Origin: Candidatus Mycoplasma haematobovis
Lineage (GTDB): Bacteria > Bacillota_I > Bacilli_A > Mycoplasmatales > Mycoplasmoidaceae
NCBI RefSeq assembly: GCF_001645765.1
Contig: NZ_LWUJ01000010.1
Span: 62,001 to 126,000, forward strand
Direction of reading: 5' to 3'
Length of the DNA stretch: 64,000 bases
The translations under genes were made by a program, and so were the position numbers. The notes beneath the pieces were generated by a model. The model had not been told where the DNA came from and ran no database searches. It worked only from the letters and a program-made list of their open reading frames with translations. Of the stretch, positions 1 to 11,060 are shown one piece after another (position 1 is the first letter of the stretch; every line of letters begins with the position of its first letter).

Positions 1-1
1 C

Positions 2-511
2 TACCAAGTAGCCTTTAAAGAATTAAAGAATGATAATAACTTTATTACAGCCATCAAAACACATACTGGTAATATATCAAATACCTCTAGCTTAACAGAT
101 GGAGGAATTGCCTTAAAGACTTGATGTGAAAAAACTTTTGATACTAATTTAAATCACAAGGATGCTAATTCTTTATTCGAAAAAGCAAAAAGTTACTGTG
201 TTGCAAGACCTTTAACAATAATAGCTAAATTAGAAAAAGAGGGCAAGAAACTTACAACTATATGAACTGATAGAGTGAAATCATTGAAAACAAAAAATAG
301 CAATAATGATGACTCATTACAACAAGACTTACATTCTAAAGATAACACAATTAATAACCTTGACAACCCTTCTCAAAAAGAAGATAACGCTCTTAAGAAA
401 TGATGTGAAGATAATTCCAAAAAGAGATTAGTAGAAGATGAAAACAATGAAATTTTTGGAAAGATAGAGAAACGTTGTCTAGATGAAACAAAGCCATCCG
501 GAACAATTTAG
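2..511 (+). CDS. Family N four-Cys protein, 5' end outside window
   Basis: C-terminal 169 residues of a gene that begins before base 1; the hydrophobic start is missing. Visible Cys motifs in order are KTWCEK, SYCVAR, KKWCED and KRCLDE, the same order as in the genes at 573 and 1848. Three Trp codons are TGA. It ends in TAG, 61 bases before the next start. Lys/Asn/Asp-rich and probably exported. The function is unknown. Confidence 0.88.
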
Positions 512-572
512 AAATTGATGATAAGACAATGGCAAATAATGGATGTGATAAATCATCCTCTTTATTTCAATA

Positions 573-1192
573 GTGGATATTAGAAAAGTAGCATTTGTAA
601 GTGCTGGTACCACAACTATTGTAGGCGCTGGTGCGGGGACATTTTTCTTGACACAAAACAAAACAAAACGACAATAAAGGATAGATTAATTTCAAAAAAA
701 ATAAATCTAATTAGTTCTGATGATGAATATCTACCAGCTTTCAAAGAATACAAAGATGAAGAAAGCTTCAAAAATTTAATTAAAGATGGGAGTAGTGAAA
801 CAAGTTCATGAAACGAACAACAATGAGCAGAAGCTTTGAAAAAATGATGCGACAAAAACCTAGTCCTTAAATCTGCTGAAAATCAAGAAAAAGTAGAAAA
901 ATATTGTATTAAGCCTCCTTTAACAATAAAGGAAAGAATAGAAAGACGTGGAAAAAGAAGAGCTGTAAATTGAGATAATGAAAAATTGGATAGAATGCTA
1001 CAATCAGATAATCAATTATCTTCAAATCTTTCTGAAGTAAATATAGTAAATTCCGTTAATTTATTTGGTAGTGATAAACAAGTAGCTAAAGATACGTTAA
1101 TAAAATGATGTGATAATAATATTGAAGTCGCATTAAATCAAGACAAAAGTAGTCAAATATGAAAAAAAGTGGAAAGACGTTGTTTAGAATAG
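573..1192 (+). pseudogene. Family N protein, out of frame at a CAAAA repeat (possible OFF state)
   Basis: GTG start VDIRKVAFVSAG, hydrophobic residues 4-25. The frame then meets (CAAAA)x3 at 654-669 and closes at TAA. The remaining about 165 codons are open in another frame and carry KKWCDK, KYCIK, IKWCDN and RRCLE, matching the neighbours at 2 and 1848. Losing one 5-bp unit, or gaining two, rejoins anchor and body. With no other lesion seen, a reversible OFF state is as likely as decay. An ATG start would only be out of frame. Confidence 0.72.
654..669 (+). repeat. (CAAAA)x3 tandem repeat at a frame junction
   Basis: Three copies of a 5-bp unit plus one C, just after the hydrophobic segment of the gene at 573. 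The reading frame is broken here. Two or five copies would join the two halves. Confidence 0.7.
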
Positions 1193-1262
1193 AAATTTAT
1201 TAATTTTTAAAAATTGATTTTTGATTGTAATTTAGAAAAACACAATACAAGTAATAAAGTTT

Positions 1263-1736
1263 ATGGTATCTAAACCTTTATTGGCAACAGTTGCAGGAAT
1301 TAGTACTGTAGGTGGGGTGGCAGTTGGGGGATACTTCTTAATAAAACCTTACAATACTGATAAGGTTGTTGAATCTAGAGATCCAGAAACATCTCCCCAA
1401 AGCTTGAGAGAAATGTTGGCTAACAAAAATCCTTTAAATACTAGAGAAGCAACAGATGATTTAATATGGGGGAATCTTGTGGCTAAGCACTTTGAATCTA
1501 CAATAGATCAAAGTAAAAAAATACAAATAACAGGTCTTAAATCTCCAAATTCTGAAAATAACAAAAACGACAATATTGTAGCATTGAAGGCAACGTGTGA
1601 AAATCTCTTTGTGAAAACAGAAAATTATGAAAATGACAAAGAAATGGCAGAAATGTGATGCACTAAAGAGTCCTCATTACTTAAATCTGCTCCAAGTAGT
1701 TCTGTGCCAGCGGCACCTGGCCCTTTACCTAGCTAA
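1263..1736 (+). CDS. Family O single-Cys-pair membrane-anchored protein
   Basis: 157 residues from ATG. Hydrophobic residues 5-27 contain GGVAVGGYF. A charged Ser/Glu linker follows, then 'SLREMLANKNPL', a Cys in KATCENLF and Trp-Cys at 132/133 (TGA-TGC). The last 18 residues are Ser/Pro/Ala rich. Its paralogue at 8614 has the same order (SMRQILK, DACNKLF, SWC). It is probably anchored by its N terminus with the rest outside. The function is unknown. Confidence 0.88.
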
Positions 1737-1847
1737 ACTGCGAATATTAATAAACCTTAAAACTTTAAAGGTAAATATTATTCAGTAAATTGTTAATTGA
1801 GTTAATACTAAAAGTAATATCAAATTAGTTACCTTTTCTTAAATTTA

Positions 1848-2486
1848 ATGGCATTAAATATTAAATATATTGCTCTTGCTGGAGGAGGTACACTTACTTC
1901 AGTTGGCGGAGGATTTGGAATTCACTATTTATCAAAAGACAAAACAGTAAGAGATAAATTAATTTCCTCAGGAGAAGAGTTAATTAGTACCGAAGCAGAA
2001 TATCAAGCAGTATTTAAAGTATTCAAAAACGAAGCTGAATTGACAACCGCAATATCCAAAACCCCTACAACAATAACTGCTGCAAGTTCTGAAGAAGATG
2101 GAGGTAATGCTTTAGAGACTTGATGTAATGAAAGTTTAAGTGTTTACTTAACTGATTCAAAATCTAAAGATCTAATAACCAAAACTAAAAAATACTGTAC
2201 TAAAGCCCCTACAAAAATTAAAGATAAATTAATCAAAAAAGGTAAGAAATTAGTTACAGATTGAAGTGCAAAATTAACAAAAATTAAGACTGCTGATGGA
2301 CATCAACAATTATTAAGCGATTTACAAACTAAAAATCGTGATGTTGTTGCTCTTGATGGCGCTACAGCTCAATTAGCTGTAAATACACTTGAAATTTGAT
2401 TTAATGAAAATATGGATAAACAGCTCGCAACAGATACTAGATTTGAAATTGAAACTAAAGTAAATACCCGTTGTTTTGAAGAGTAA
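1848..2486 (+). CDS. Family N four-Cys protein with altered third motif
   Basis: 212 residues, ATG start, hydrophobic residues 7-27. 'TVRDKLISSGEELI' follows the anchor, then WC at 92/93, YC near 116 and RC near 209. The third motif, WC in its relatives, is here Trp-Phe at 184/185 (TGA-TTT), so one Cys of the second pair is lost. Otherwise intact. It is the last gene of the opening cluster and meets the broken PC gene tail to tail. Confidence 0.9.
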
Positions 2487-2561
2487 ATAAATTTAGAAAA
2501 AACGATTTAATTATTCTTTGAAAAAGTCACAAAAACATAATTTAAGACAATGGCCAAATTA

Positions 2562-3827
2562 TTATCTTCTATTCTTCTTAACTAACGCTTTAATAGACTG
2601 TTCATCAAAATTAGCTGTTCCACATCCCTCTTCATCATCTTTACATTCCTTTGTAAATCTATTATTAAATTGTTCTACAAAAGCCAATTCTTCCATGCTT
2701 GTTGGAAATTTGACATCATAAGCTTTCCTTGCTACTTTTGCCAAAGCATTTATTAATGCCTCTTCATTGTTATTTAAAGCTTCCAAAAACTGTTGTTTAG
2801 CAGAATTAGTTGTCTTTCCTTTTTGCTCTTTTTGAACATCTTCTTTAATAATTTTCAAATATTCATTCATATACTTACGTGCTATTTGTTTAATATTCAC
2901 ATCCCCCATTCAAGAACCTCTAATTCCAACTAAATTAGTCAAAGCCTCACCAATCATATTTCCTAATACTTGTTAAGGTGTTTGTGGCTTTCCTCCTTTA
3001 GCAGATGAAAAAGCTCTTGAATTTCTTGCTGTTCTAATTGAGGCTCTTTCAGTTCTTCATTCTCTTCTTGTAATTCCTTATCTTTTTGTTCTTCTTTGGC
3101 TTTATCAGCCCTTTCTTTCTGCTTCTCTAATAATTCTTTTGCTGCTTTTTGAGCTTCTTCAGGGTCATCTAAATACTTCTCAATAATTTCTTTCATTTCA
3201 TCCTGATCCATTTTGATAAATGTTTCATCATTCTTCTCTACTAAATCAGCAAAAGTAGACATCATCTCACCAAAGTCTTCTCTCTCCATTAATGCTGATA
3301 GCTTGTCTCAATTATCTCCAGATCCAAACATGGCTCACAATGCTGAGCCACCTCCCCCGCCCAAGAATGTTCCTCATTTGAATAATGAAAGTCTTAGTTT
3401 ACGTCAGTTTTGAACCATATCTGGAATATTTGAAATAAATATCAAGAACTTTTCTTTGAATCACCAATAAACTATTTCTCCTCAAGCATGTAGCTTATTG
3501 TAAAGATTTACTACTCCAGATTTAAATCCATCTGGACCTAAGTAATTATCAAGTCATGCTTTGCAATCATCTTTAGTAGCAACAATAGCACTACCTCATG
3601 AATGTAAAGTAGAACTTACTTTACTTATTCCACTTAATAAAGTATCATTAAATAATGCTTCTTTGACAGGGCCAAGCGCTTTAATAATAGATTCTTTACT
3701 GTTACTAGAATTAAAAGTAACAACAGTAAATGCTCCTGCTGTTGTAATAGTTGTTAAAGTGGCTGATAATCCCTGCTTAAAACAAAACCCTGCCGCTCTA
3801 ACAGATGGGGGTGAGCTTTAATTGCAA
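2562..3827 (-). pseudogene. PC-family gene, degraded copy
   Basis: TTG start with QLKLTP, then only five C, which puts the hydrophobic N-terminal block out of frame. The body is recognisable by 'MEREDFGEMM', the Lys/Glu coil and a C-terminal 'DDEEGC' stretch. Two further lesions lie near 2970-3015: a frameshift at a run of T, and an in-frame TAA where relatives read 'TPGQV' or similar. With three lesions this copy looks dead rather than switched off, but it may still donate sequence for recombination. Confidence 0.85.
3807..3811 (-). repeat. Shortened poly-C tract (5 C)
   Basis: Five C at the position where active PC genes have nine; out of frame. A tract this short should be stable, consistent with a decayed copy. 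Confidence 0.85.
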
Positions 3828-3847
3828 AAGAAAGTAATATTTACTAC

Positions 3848-3858
3848 ATTATTTTTAC
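3848..3858 (-). promoter_or_regulatory. Conserved GTAAAAATAAT upstream of a PC gene
   Basis: The minus-strand sequence GTAAAAATAAT lies about 20 nt before the start. The same or nearly the same 11-mer precedes five other PC genes. It may be a -10-like promoter element. Confidence 0.4.
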
Positions 3859-3889
3859 TTATTAATACTAGAAGTAAAAGACATTGCTC

Positions 3890-4543
3890 ATGATAGGTAC
3901 TAGTAAACTAACAGCAGGCGTAGTTGCTATTGGTTCTTTGGGGTTTATTGGGGGAGCTGGTGCATATATAGGTGGTGCGTTTGATAGTACAAAAGAGCAA
4001 CCAAAAATAATCAAAACCACTATTAATATTAGCCAACAACTAAAGACAGATGGTTTTTCTGAATTAAATCCAGATATTGAAGGGGGTGATTGAACTGAAA
4101 TATTAAATGCATATAAACAAGCAACTAATAAAACTTTTTCTGGGCAAACTGAACCTGAGTTGAGAGCTAAATGTAAAGAGGTATTGAAATTTGAAAACGC
4201 AAATACTAATTATTCTTCTGCAAAAATGTGATGCGTGAAAAAAGAAAAGATGAATGCAATACTAGATAGAGGCGGTTACACTACATTGAAGGCTGATGAA
4301 GCTGTTGTTTATAGAGAAAAAGAAGAGTGAGGCAAAAAGATTACAGCATTAAAGAATTTAAATCCTAAACCATTTACAGAACTGGAGGGAAAAATAAAGG
4401 AAAGTAGCGATCAATTAGACCACAATATTGGATTGTTACGCGGAGAATGTGCAAAAATAAAAATTAATGAAATTGATACAACTGACGCAACATTTGAAAA
4501 TAAATTTAACTTAATCAAAAAATGATGTTCAATTAAGAAATAA
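3890..4543 (+). CDS. Family A two-module Cys protein
   Basis: 217 residues. ATG at 3890 is preferred over an upstream in-frame TTG at 3884 because relatives start three to five residues before the hydrophobic segment (residues 5-25, GSLGFIGGAGAY). Each half has a Cys followed by WC, at 114/115 and 212/213. 'LKTDGFSELN' opens the first module and 'ILDRGGYTTL' the second. First gene of its cluster. Confidence 0.9.
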
Positions 4544-4657
4544 CAAAAATATTTATCAATCTGATTTAAATAAAAAACTAAATACTTCCTTAAATTTAAC
4601 TATTAAGTTATTTGAAGACCACAAATTTCATTTATTTAATAAAAGAATAAATTAATT

Positions 4658-5196
4658 ATGACACAAGGAGCAAAAATTGGAACAGGAGTTATTGAAGGTG
4701 GCATAGGAACTGCTTATGCTTTAAAGAAACCCAACTCCTGCATCAATTCAACAACAAATAAGAAATAGCGGTAGAACTATATTAGATATTGGAAAAGATG
4801 ACCACTGAAATATTAAAGTAACTGCTTACAAAACGGAGATTCAGAACATTACCAGCATAACTACGAAAAATGAAAACGGCTTAAAAAGTTGGTGTAATAC
4901 TGCTCTTAAAAGTGATTTCAAAAATGAGAAAGACATTGACTATTCAAATGCAAAAAAACTATGTACTGTCCCAACCAATAAAGAAAAATTACTTAGTGTT
5001 CCAAAAGAGTTAGCTGGAGATTGAGATGCAAGAGCCTACAATTCAGGTGCTGCTGATGGAAACATCATCAGTACTAAGTAAGGGCTCTGCCAATGAAACA
5101 AACATAAAAAAATGATGTGAAGAAATATTTGATAAAGAAATTTTAGAAGAAAATAATCCCTACACTGCGGTCAAAAAGTGATGCACCAAAGGGTAA
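4658..5196 (+). pseudogene. Frameshifted four-Cys small protein
   Basis: ATG start MTQGAKIGTGVIEGG. The frame is lost near 4730 at a CCC run (one C fewer would restore it) and again near 5083, where a TAA lies between the two frames. Between and after the lesions KSWCNT, KLCTV, KKWCEE and KKWCTK are clear, a four-Cys layout like families E and N. Two separate lesions suggest decay. Confidence 0.75.
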
Positions 5197-5272
5197 TAAA
5201 TAAACATTATCTAGAGCAGTACTTTTATTAAGTATAAAGAAAATGAATTAATTAAATTTAAATCTAAAAAAT

Positions 5273-5668
5273 ATGACTATTGGAACAAGCAAAATAATCA
5301 TTGGAATTGCAACTACTAGTGTCGTAGGGAGTGCAGGTGCAGGCACTTATTATTTCTTAACACGTACAAAAGAAGTATCTATTAAAGACTTAATAAAGAC
5401 CACCAATCCAACACAAGAATTGTTGAGTAATAGTAATAAGGGTAAGAATAATAAAGTTTGAACAAACTACAAAACTAGCAATAATACTAAGCCTCAAGGG
5501 CAAGATGAATGACAAATAGCTGAATGAAAAGGAAGTACAGGAACTACTGAAAATAACGTACCCGATAATTTAGTTAACAAATGCCAAGAGAAAGTGAATG
5601 ATAAAGTTAAAGACAAAGATGATCCAAAATTTAAAAATTTTGTAAGTTGATGCTTAGTAGATAAATAA
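5273..5668 (+). CDS. Family C short one-module protein
   Basis: 131 residues, ATG start. Hydrophobic residues 5-27 end in GTYYFLTRT. 'SIKDLIKTTNPTQELL' is followed by a TGA-rich middle, a Cys in NKCQEK and WC at 126/127. It looks like a family A protein with only one Cys module. It meets the minus-strand family D gene tail to tail with one base between the stops. Confidence 0.88.
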
Positions 5669-5669
5669 A

Positions 5670-6305
5670 CTAACTTCCTAAACAAATATCACTTATATTT
5701 ACATATCTATCTGAATTTGTTGCCTCTAAAATTGCTTCTTTTTGATTATCACATCAATCCTTAATTAATTTTTTCTTTGCACTGACGTCGCCTGTCCCGG
5801 TCCTAATATTTTTTAAATCAGAAACTAAACCCTTAGTGTAACTATTTAAAGAATCTAATTTAACCTTTCATTTATTATTATCACCAGCTGTAGTAGTGTC
5901 GTCAGCTATGAAAGTCTTTAATTTATCTCCAAATCAAAGAGAACAATAAGCTTTAAAGTCTTGAAAATTATTATCTTTTTCGCTTGTAAACTTAGAATCG
6001 TAAATCTCTTTGCATCCCTCTTTCATCAAATTTCTAATTGTTTCATCTGCATTCTCAGTTGCGCTCTTGTCCTTTGCTTTCTTTAACTTCTCATTGCCAC
6101 TTAGCACTTTAGCACTCTCAACTTTAAGCTTTTTCCACTTTTCATCCCAAATACTATTCTCACTTGTATCCATCTTTATCAAAGCGACTGAAAACTTATC
6201 TCTAATGGTCTCTCCACTAGTCATGTATATATAAGAGGTAACACCAGCTGTACCTGCGGCTCCAGTAAAACCTAAACCAACTACGGCCTTTAAAGCTTTA
6301 GACAT
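5670..6305 (-). CDS. Family D four-Cys protein, inverted
   Basis: 211 residues, ATG start MSKALKAVVGLG, hydrophobic residues 7-29. 'ETIRDKFS' follows the anchor, then a Lys-rich stretch with MKEGCKE, YCSLWFGDKLK, KDWCDN and DICLGS. TGA codons occur at WFGDK and at KDWCDN. It is one of only two small-family genes on the minus strand, which suggests a local inversion. The start lies 24 nt from the divergent gene at 6330. Confidence 0.88.
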
Positions 6306-6329
6306 AACTTTACTTTTAATTTAATACTA

Positions 6330-6917
6330 ATGCATTCAATAGCAAAAACAGGAATAGCTCTTACGCTGTTAACAGGCACTAGTGTAGCTGCCTATTACAC
6401 CAAAGACTACTTCAGTGAAAGAATAGATCAAAAACTACAAGGAATTAGAGTTAATGATGAAGCAGGTTGAAGTAAGAAACAACAAGCAATAAAGAAAGCA
6501 TCCGCTGCTCCTAATGCTCTTGTTGACGACCTAGCAAAAATTAAAGAAGATATAGAGAAGATTAAACAATGATGTCAAAACAACTATAGAGCTTATTACG
6601 ACGGAGAAAAAGACACAAGATTCAAGAATGTTCAAACTTATTGTATCTACAACAATAAAGATAAATTACCTGAAGGAGTGATTGAAGAAAATGGAGATTG
6701 AACTACCGCAAATGGAGTATTAACTAGTAAACAACCGGCCGACAATCTATCTACAAAAATGCAAGAAATTAAAACAAAATTAAGTGGAGTTACACCTCCA
6801 AATACAAATGCTCTTAAAGAATGATGTTTAGCTTACTATGAAGAGATATGAAAAGAAACAAAAACTGACGACTTCAAAGATGCAGAAACTTACTGTGTAA
6901 AGAAAACTAGTCCTTAA
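6330..6917 (+). CDS. Family D four-Cys protein
   Basis: 195 residues, ATG start MHSIAKTGIALTLL, hydrophobic residues 6-24. KQWCQN, TYCIYN, KEWCLA and TYCVKK give two WC..YC pairs about 24 residues apart. 'NKDKLP' links the modules. It diverges from the inverted family D gene at 6305. Its stop directly abuts the stop of the PC gene ending at 6918. Confidence 0.9.
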
Positions 6918-8174
6918 TTATTTACCTCTAACAAACATATCCGCTGTCATATCAAAGTCTCCTTCTTCATTCTCTAACGCCTTCTTAGTAAAACTATTTT
7001 CAAATTCTTTCATAAAGGCTTCAGCCATTTCTTTTTCTGTTACTTCTTTTCCATTTGATTGAGGAGTTGGTAACTTTCTGTAAGCTTTTTCTGCAACACC
7101 AGCTATAGCACTAATAAATGCAAATTTGTTTTCCTTAATAACTTCAGCAAACTGTTGTTTTGGTGTGCCTTCTTTTTTTCTAGATTGTTCTTGCTTTATG
7201 TCTTTATCAATTAAATCTATATAGTCCTTCATACCTTCTATTGCTGCTAAATAAGGGCTTTTCCCCTCAATTGAAGACTTAGATTTACTATTAAACAAAC
7301 CAACTAATTTCTTTAAACCTCCTGAAACCATATTTCCAAATACAGCTTTTGTATCTAGTGGGTTGCCACCACTTGGAGGTTTAAATCTTTCTTGAATTTC
7401 TTCTTCTGTTAATTGTTCTTTCTCTTTCTCCTCTTCTGACTTATCTTTTTGTCTTTCTTCTTGTTTCTTTAATAATTCTTTAGTTGCTTCTTTAGCTTCA
7501 TCTGTTTCATGTAAGAATTTCTCAAATATTTCTTTAACTTCTTCAGTATCCATCTTTTCAAAAGCATCACTATTATTCTCCATTAACTTTCCAAGATCGC
7601 CCATAATCTCTTCAAAATCAGGCCTTCCCATTAATTCACCTAACTTATCTCAATTATCTCCAGAACCAAACATAGCTCATAAAGCGGAACCGCCTCCTCC
7701 ACCCAAGAATGTTCCTCATTTGAATAAAGATAGTCTTAATTTACGTCAGTTTTGAACCATATCTGGAATATTCGTAATGAATTTCCAGAACTTATCTCTA
7801 AATCATCTATAGACTATTAATCCTCAATCATTTAATTTTTGGTAAAGAGTTACTGTTCCAGACTTAAATCCATCTGGACCTAAATAACTATCTAATCATT
7901 CTTTGAAAGCATCTTTAGATCCAACTATTGCTGATCCTCATTCCTTAAAGGTCTCTGTAACTTTCTGTATTCCATTTAATAAAGTATCATTAAGTAAGGC
8001 TTTCTTAACAGGGTCTAAAGATTCAAGAATAGTTGAACCAGTATTTCCTGAATTAAGAGCTACTGCTGTAAGTGTACCTACAGCAGTCATTCCAGATAAG
8101 ACTGCTGATATACTTGACTTAAAGCTTGAACCTGCTACTCTAGTGACTAGGGGGGAGGTGAATCTTAATTGCAC
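6918..8174 (-). CDS. PC-family protein with interrupted C tract (open)
   Basis: 418 residues from GTG (QLRFTSPLVTR). Residues 16-42 are hydrophobic. Residues 79-150 are Trp-rich, and a Gly5 turn (FLGGGGGSALW) lies near 157-161. From 182 (MGRPDFEEIM) the protein is a Lys/Glu-rich, probably coiled-coil domain. The tract reads CC-T-CCCCCC, so slippage should be rarer than in C9 copies. It lacks the C-terminal Cys pair of several relatives. A membrane-inserted N part with a soluble helical C part is likely; the function is unknown. Confidence 0.92.
8150..8158 (-). repeat. Interrupted poly-C tract (CCTCCCCCC), frame open
   Basis: A T after two C gives Ser at codon 7 and shortens the pure run to six C. 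The gene is in frame. Confidence 0.9.
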
Positions 8175-8192
8175 TGAAATAACAAGAACTCT

Positions 8193-8203
8193 ATTATTTT
8201 TAT
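8193..8203 (-). promoter_or_regulatory. Conserved ATAAAAATAAT upstream of a PC gene
   Basis: Variant of the 11-mer found upstream of other PC genes, here about 19 nt before the GTG start. Confidence 0.4.
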
Positions 8204-8260
8204 GTACCTAAAAACAGTAATTAATACAGGAAAGTCCTAAAAGAGAATGTACACTTATTA

Positions 8261-8614
8261 ATGAATATTAAATTACTTACTTCTGCTGTTCTTGGCTTTA
8301 GTGCTTTAGGAGGAGGTGTAGCGGGATGTTATTATTACTTTAAGCCTGAATCTTCTGAAAACACTCAAAAAGATAATAGTAACCCTAATTCAGAAGGAAA
8401 TTCAAATAATCAAGTAGATACATCTAGAAGGGGACAACAAGTTTCTCCAACCCCTCAAAACCCTAGTCCAAGCGCTGACCCTGCTGGTGGCTCTGCTCCG
8501 GCAGAATCAGCTCCATCTTCACAGCCTTCCGTTCCAGTTGGACAAAGTCCTAGCAATACATTAACACCATCTAGTATACCCTCAGGAACTCTAGGCCCTA
8601 GTGCTAGTGGTTAA
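8261..8614 (+). CDS. Ser/Pro-rich probable lipoprotein (family S)
   Basis: 117 residues, ATG start. Hydrophobic residues 4-21 end in GGVAGC, which fits a lipobox (V-A-G-C), so Cys22 may be lipidated. The rest is low-complexity Ser/Pro/Asn/Gln/Gly with no Cys and no predicted fold, like an extended surface stalk. The stop overlaps the next start (TAATG), so the two are probably translated together. The paralogue at 33396 has Ser in place of the lipobox Cys. Confidence 0.85.
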   Translation: MNIKLLTSAVLGFSALGGGVAGCYYYFKPESSENTQKDNSNPNSEGNSNNQVDTSRRGQQVSPTPQNPSPSADPAGGSAPAESAPSSQPSVPVGQSPSNTLTPSSIPSGTLGPSASG

Positions 8615-9111
8615 TGAAAACTAAAAAAATACTTAATACTTGTGCTGGTTTAATTACAGTAGGTGGAGCATCTGCAGGTGGTTATTACGCATTCAATTCC
8701 ATTAAAGATGAAAAAGCCATTCCATCCGAACAAAAGGACGACCTATCCGAAAAGAAATCTACAGGAACAAAATCAACAAAAAGCATGAGACAAATTTTGA
8801 AAGATAGTGGTTTACATCCTTTAGATACTTCAACAGACAAAGATAATAGTAGTTGACAAAGTTTAATTGAAAAATTTATTAGTGGAGGCTTAGATGAATC
8901 TGAAAAAATAGTTGCATTAATAGGAAGAACAAGCGATCCAAGACAAGATGGTCCTACGAATATGAAAAATATAAGAGATGCATGTAATAAGCTATTTGAA
9001 AAAACCGAAGATAAAGATACTGACTTTGAAAAAAATAAAAAATTAGCAGAGAGTTGGTGTACTGCGGAATCTAATCTTCTTAAGGGGGCAGGTTCATTAC
9101 GACGTTCTTAA
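8614..9111 (+). CDS. Family O single-Cys-pair protein
   Basis: 165 residues, ATG overlapping the upstream stop. Hydrophobic residues 5-25 (GGASAGGYYAFN), a Lys/Ser linker, then 'SMRQILKDSGLHPLDT', a Cys in DACNKLF and a TGG-encoded SWC. The tail ends SLRRS. It matches the gene at 1263 in layout. It sits in the cluster between two PC genes and is coupled to the lipoprotein-like gene upstream. Confidence 0.88.
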
Positions 9112-9155
9112 TAACAAATAATTCTTTAAAGCGTAAATAAAAGCTGTGAGATTGA

Positions 9156-9736
9156 ATGATCAAGAAATCTCTTGCCATTAAACTAGCTAGTTTAATTATT
9201 ACTGGCGGAATAGGTTTAGGAATATTCGGTAGTCAATATTTTCAACGGACTTCAACGGAAAAATAGGAGGATATCTTCTAAAAAGAGGGTTGGAAATAAC
9301 TAATTATGATGACCCAATTTGAGATGAAGAATTCGAAAGATACAAAAAAGAAACTAACAATGAAGATGGATTAAAGTCAGCAAAAGAACTACGAAATAAA
9401 TGTAAAGAACTTTTTGAAACTAAATTTGACGAATCAAATGATGATTTATTATCATTTGATGAAGACTTTTGTATAGGAAAAACAAAGCTTTCAAAATGAA
9501 TAAATGACAAAGGAAAGAAAATAGTTGATTTTGAAAAAGACAAAAGTATCTGAACTAGACTAGTTTCTTCAAATCCTGAAAACCAACAAAAAGCAAAAGA
9601 AATCAAAATAATTGAAAATATTTCTGACTCCAACGATTGAGAACAAAAAATGATAGATTATTGTAAAGGGACCGATTGAAACCAAGAAATACGAAAAGTA
9701 GACTATATGTCTATTATTGCTCTTTGCACAATTTAA
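9156..9736 (+). pseudogene. Family M protein, frame broken at a 10-bp repeat
   Basis: ATG start MIKKSLAIKLAS with hydrophobic residues 5-28. The frame closes at TAG just after two near-copies of TTCAACGGA (9241-9259). From there about 155 codons are open in another frame (YLLKRGLEITNYDD, RNKCKEL, DFCIG, DYCKG, ALCTI). One extra 10-bp unit would rejoin the halves. The other M copy, at 43079, is more decayed. Confidence 0.68.
9241..9259 (+). repeat. 10-bp direct repeat at a frame junction
   Basis: TTCAACGGAC followed by TTCAACGGA. Ten is not a multiple of three, so a copy-number change shifts the frame of the gene at 9156. Confidence 0.55.
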
Positions 9737-9743
9737 TTACTAT

Positions 9744-10994
9744 TTAACCCTGCTTTTTTAAAGTCTCTGATAAATCAACAGATTCACAATTATTTTCATC
9801 TTTACAAATTTCAGTTACAGATCCTTCAAGACCCTTAACAAATTCATCGGTTAAAGTTTCAATATCTGGCTTCTTATTAGTTATCCCTTGATATGCTTTC
9901 ATAGCGGCCTTGGCTAAAGCATCAATAAATTGTTTTCTTTCCTCTTCGTTTGAAAGAATATCTAAGAATTGCTTTTTGACCTCAGAACTCTTATTCTTTC
10001 TAGTCTTTACGTCATTTTCAATATTTGCAAGATACTCCTTCATTCCTGCCTCAGCTTTTTCTTTTATTAAGTTTGAACTTACTCCAAATAATGAATAAGG
10101 CAAATCAACCAACCCCTTTAAACTATGTTGCACCATATTGCTAAATACTTGTCCAGGAGTTTCAGGATTTCCTCCCTTCTGAGGATTAAACTTCTCTGAA
10201 ATCTCTTGAGTACTTAATTCATCTGATTTTTCTTCCTCTTTTTTCTCAGAATCCTTCTTATTCTCCTCTTTCTTTTTCTCTTGTTCTTCCAATAATTCTT
10301 TTGCTGCTTTTTGAGCTTCTTCTGGATTATCTAGATATTTTTGCAAAATATCTTGAATACCTTCAGACCCCATGTCTTTGAAAGCTTCTTCATTATCTTG
10401 AACTAACTTATTAAAGTCATTCATCATATCTTCAAAGTTAGGATGGCCCATTAATTCACCTAACTTATCTCAATTATCTCCAGTTCCAAACATGGCTCAT
10501 AAAGCAGAGCCGCCTCCTCCGCCTAAAAATGTTCCTCACTTGAAAAGAGATAGTCTTAATTTTTTTCAATCCTTAACCATCTGAGGAATATTCTCAATAA
10601 ATTTAAGGAACTTAGTAGCAAATCAGTTGTAGACTATCTCTACCCATACTTTAAGCTTTCCATAAAGTTCTGCAACTCCTGATTTGAGACCATTTACATC
10701 AAAATAACGACCTAATCAATCGATAAATTCATCTTTGGAATTAAATATCGACTCACCCCAACTTTTGAATGTATTGCCTAGATTAATTAATCCGGAAGAA
10801 AGAATGCTAGCTTCAAAAGCTTTCTTTAAGGGATCAAAGGCATTACCTAATGATTGCTGTGCTTGAGAAGAATTAAATATGACTGCTGAACATGTTCCTA
10901 TTGTTGCTAAACAAGTAAATGTAGCAAATAATCCTTGATTAAAGTTAGCTCCAAAAGTTCTGACGACTAGGGGGGGGGTAAATCTTAATTGCAT
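9744..10994 (-). CDS. PC-family protein, C9 tract (open)
   Basis: 416 residues, ATG start MQLRFTPPLVVR. Hydrophobic residues about 18-42, Trp-rich residues 90-150 (YNWFATKF, KDWKKLRLSLFKW), the Gly5 turn, then from 182 'MGHPNFEDMM' and a Lys/Glu coil. Near the C terminus an acidic loop has two Cys (CKDENNC). The frame is unbroken apart from TGA-Trp. It overlaps no neighbour and converges on the gene at 9156. Confidence 0.93.
10970..10978 (-). repeat. Poly-C tract, 9 C, frame open
   Basis: Nine C at codons 6-9 (Thr-Pro-Pro-Leu). One base more or less closes the frame within a few dozen codons. Confidence 0.92.
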
Positions 10995-11060
10995 CTATTA
11001 TCTTTTAAGTTACTAAAAAGTAGAATTGTTTCCTACAAAGAACTAATAAAACTGTAGGTA

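Noticed and set aside
7903-8211. Plus-strand open frames over PC genes, for example 7903-8211, 16839-17564 and 19744-19995
   Set aside because: They are antisense shadows of conserved PC genes; they have no family match or Cys motif and are hydrophobic only because they mirror Lys/Glu codons.
10970-10978. Poly-G runs as G-quadruplexes
   Set aside because: Each site is one run of 5-10 G without three neighbouring runs, so an intramolecular quadruplex is not supported. The frame effect explains the tract better.
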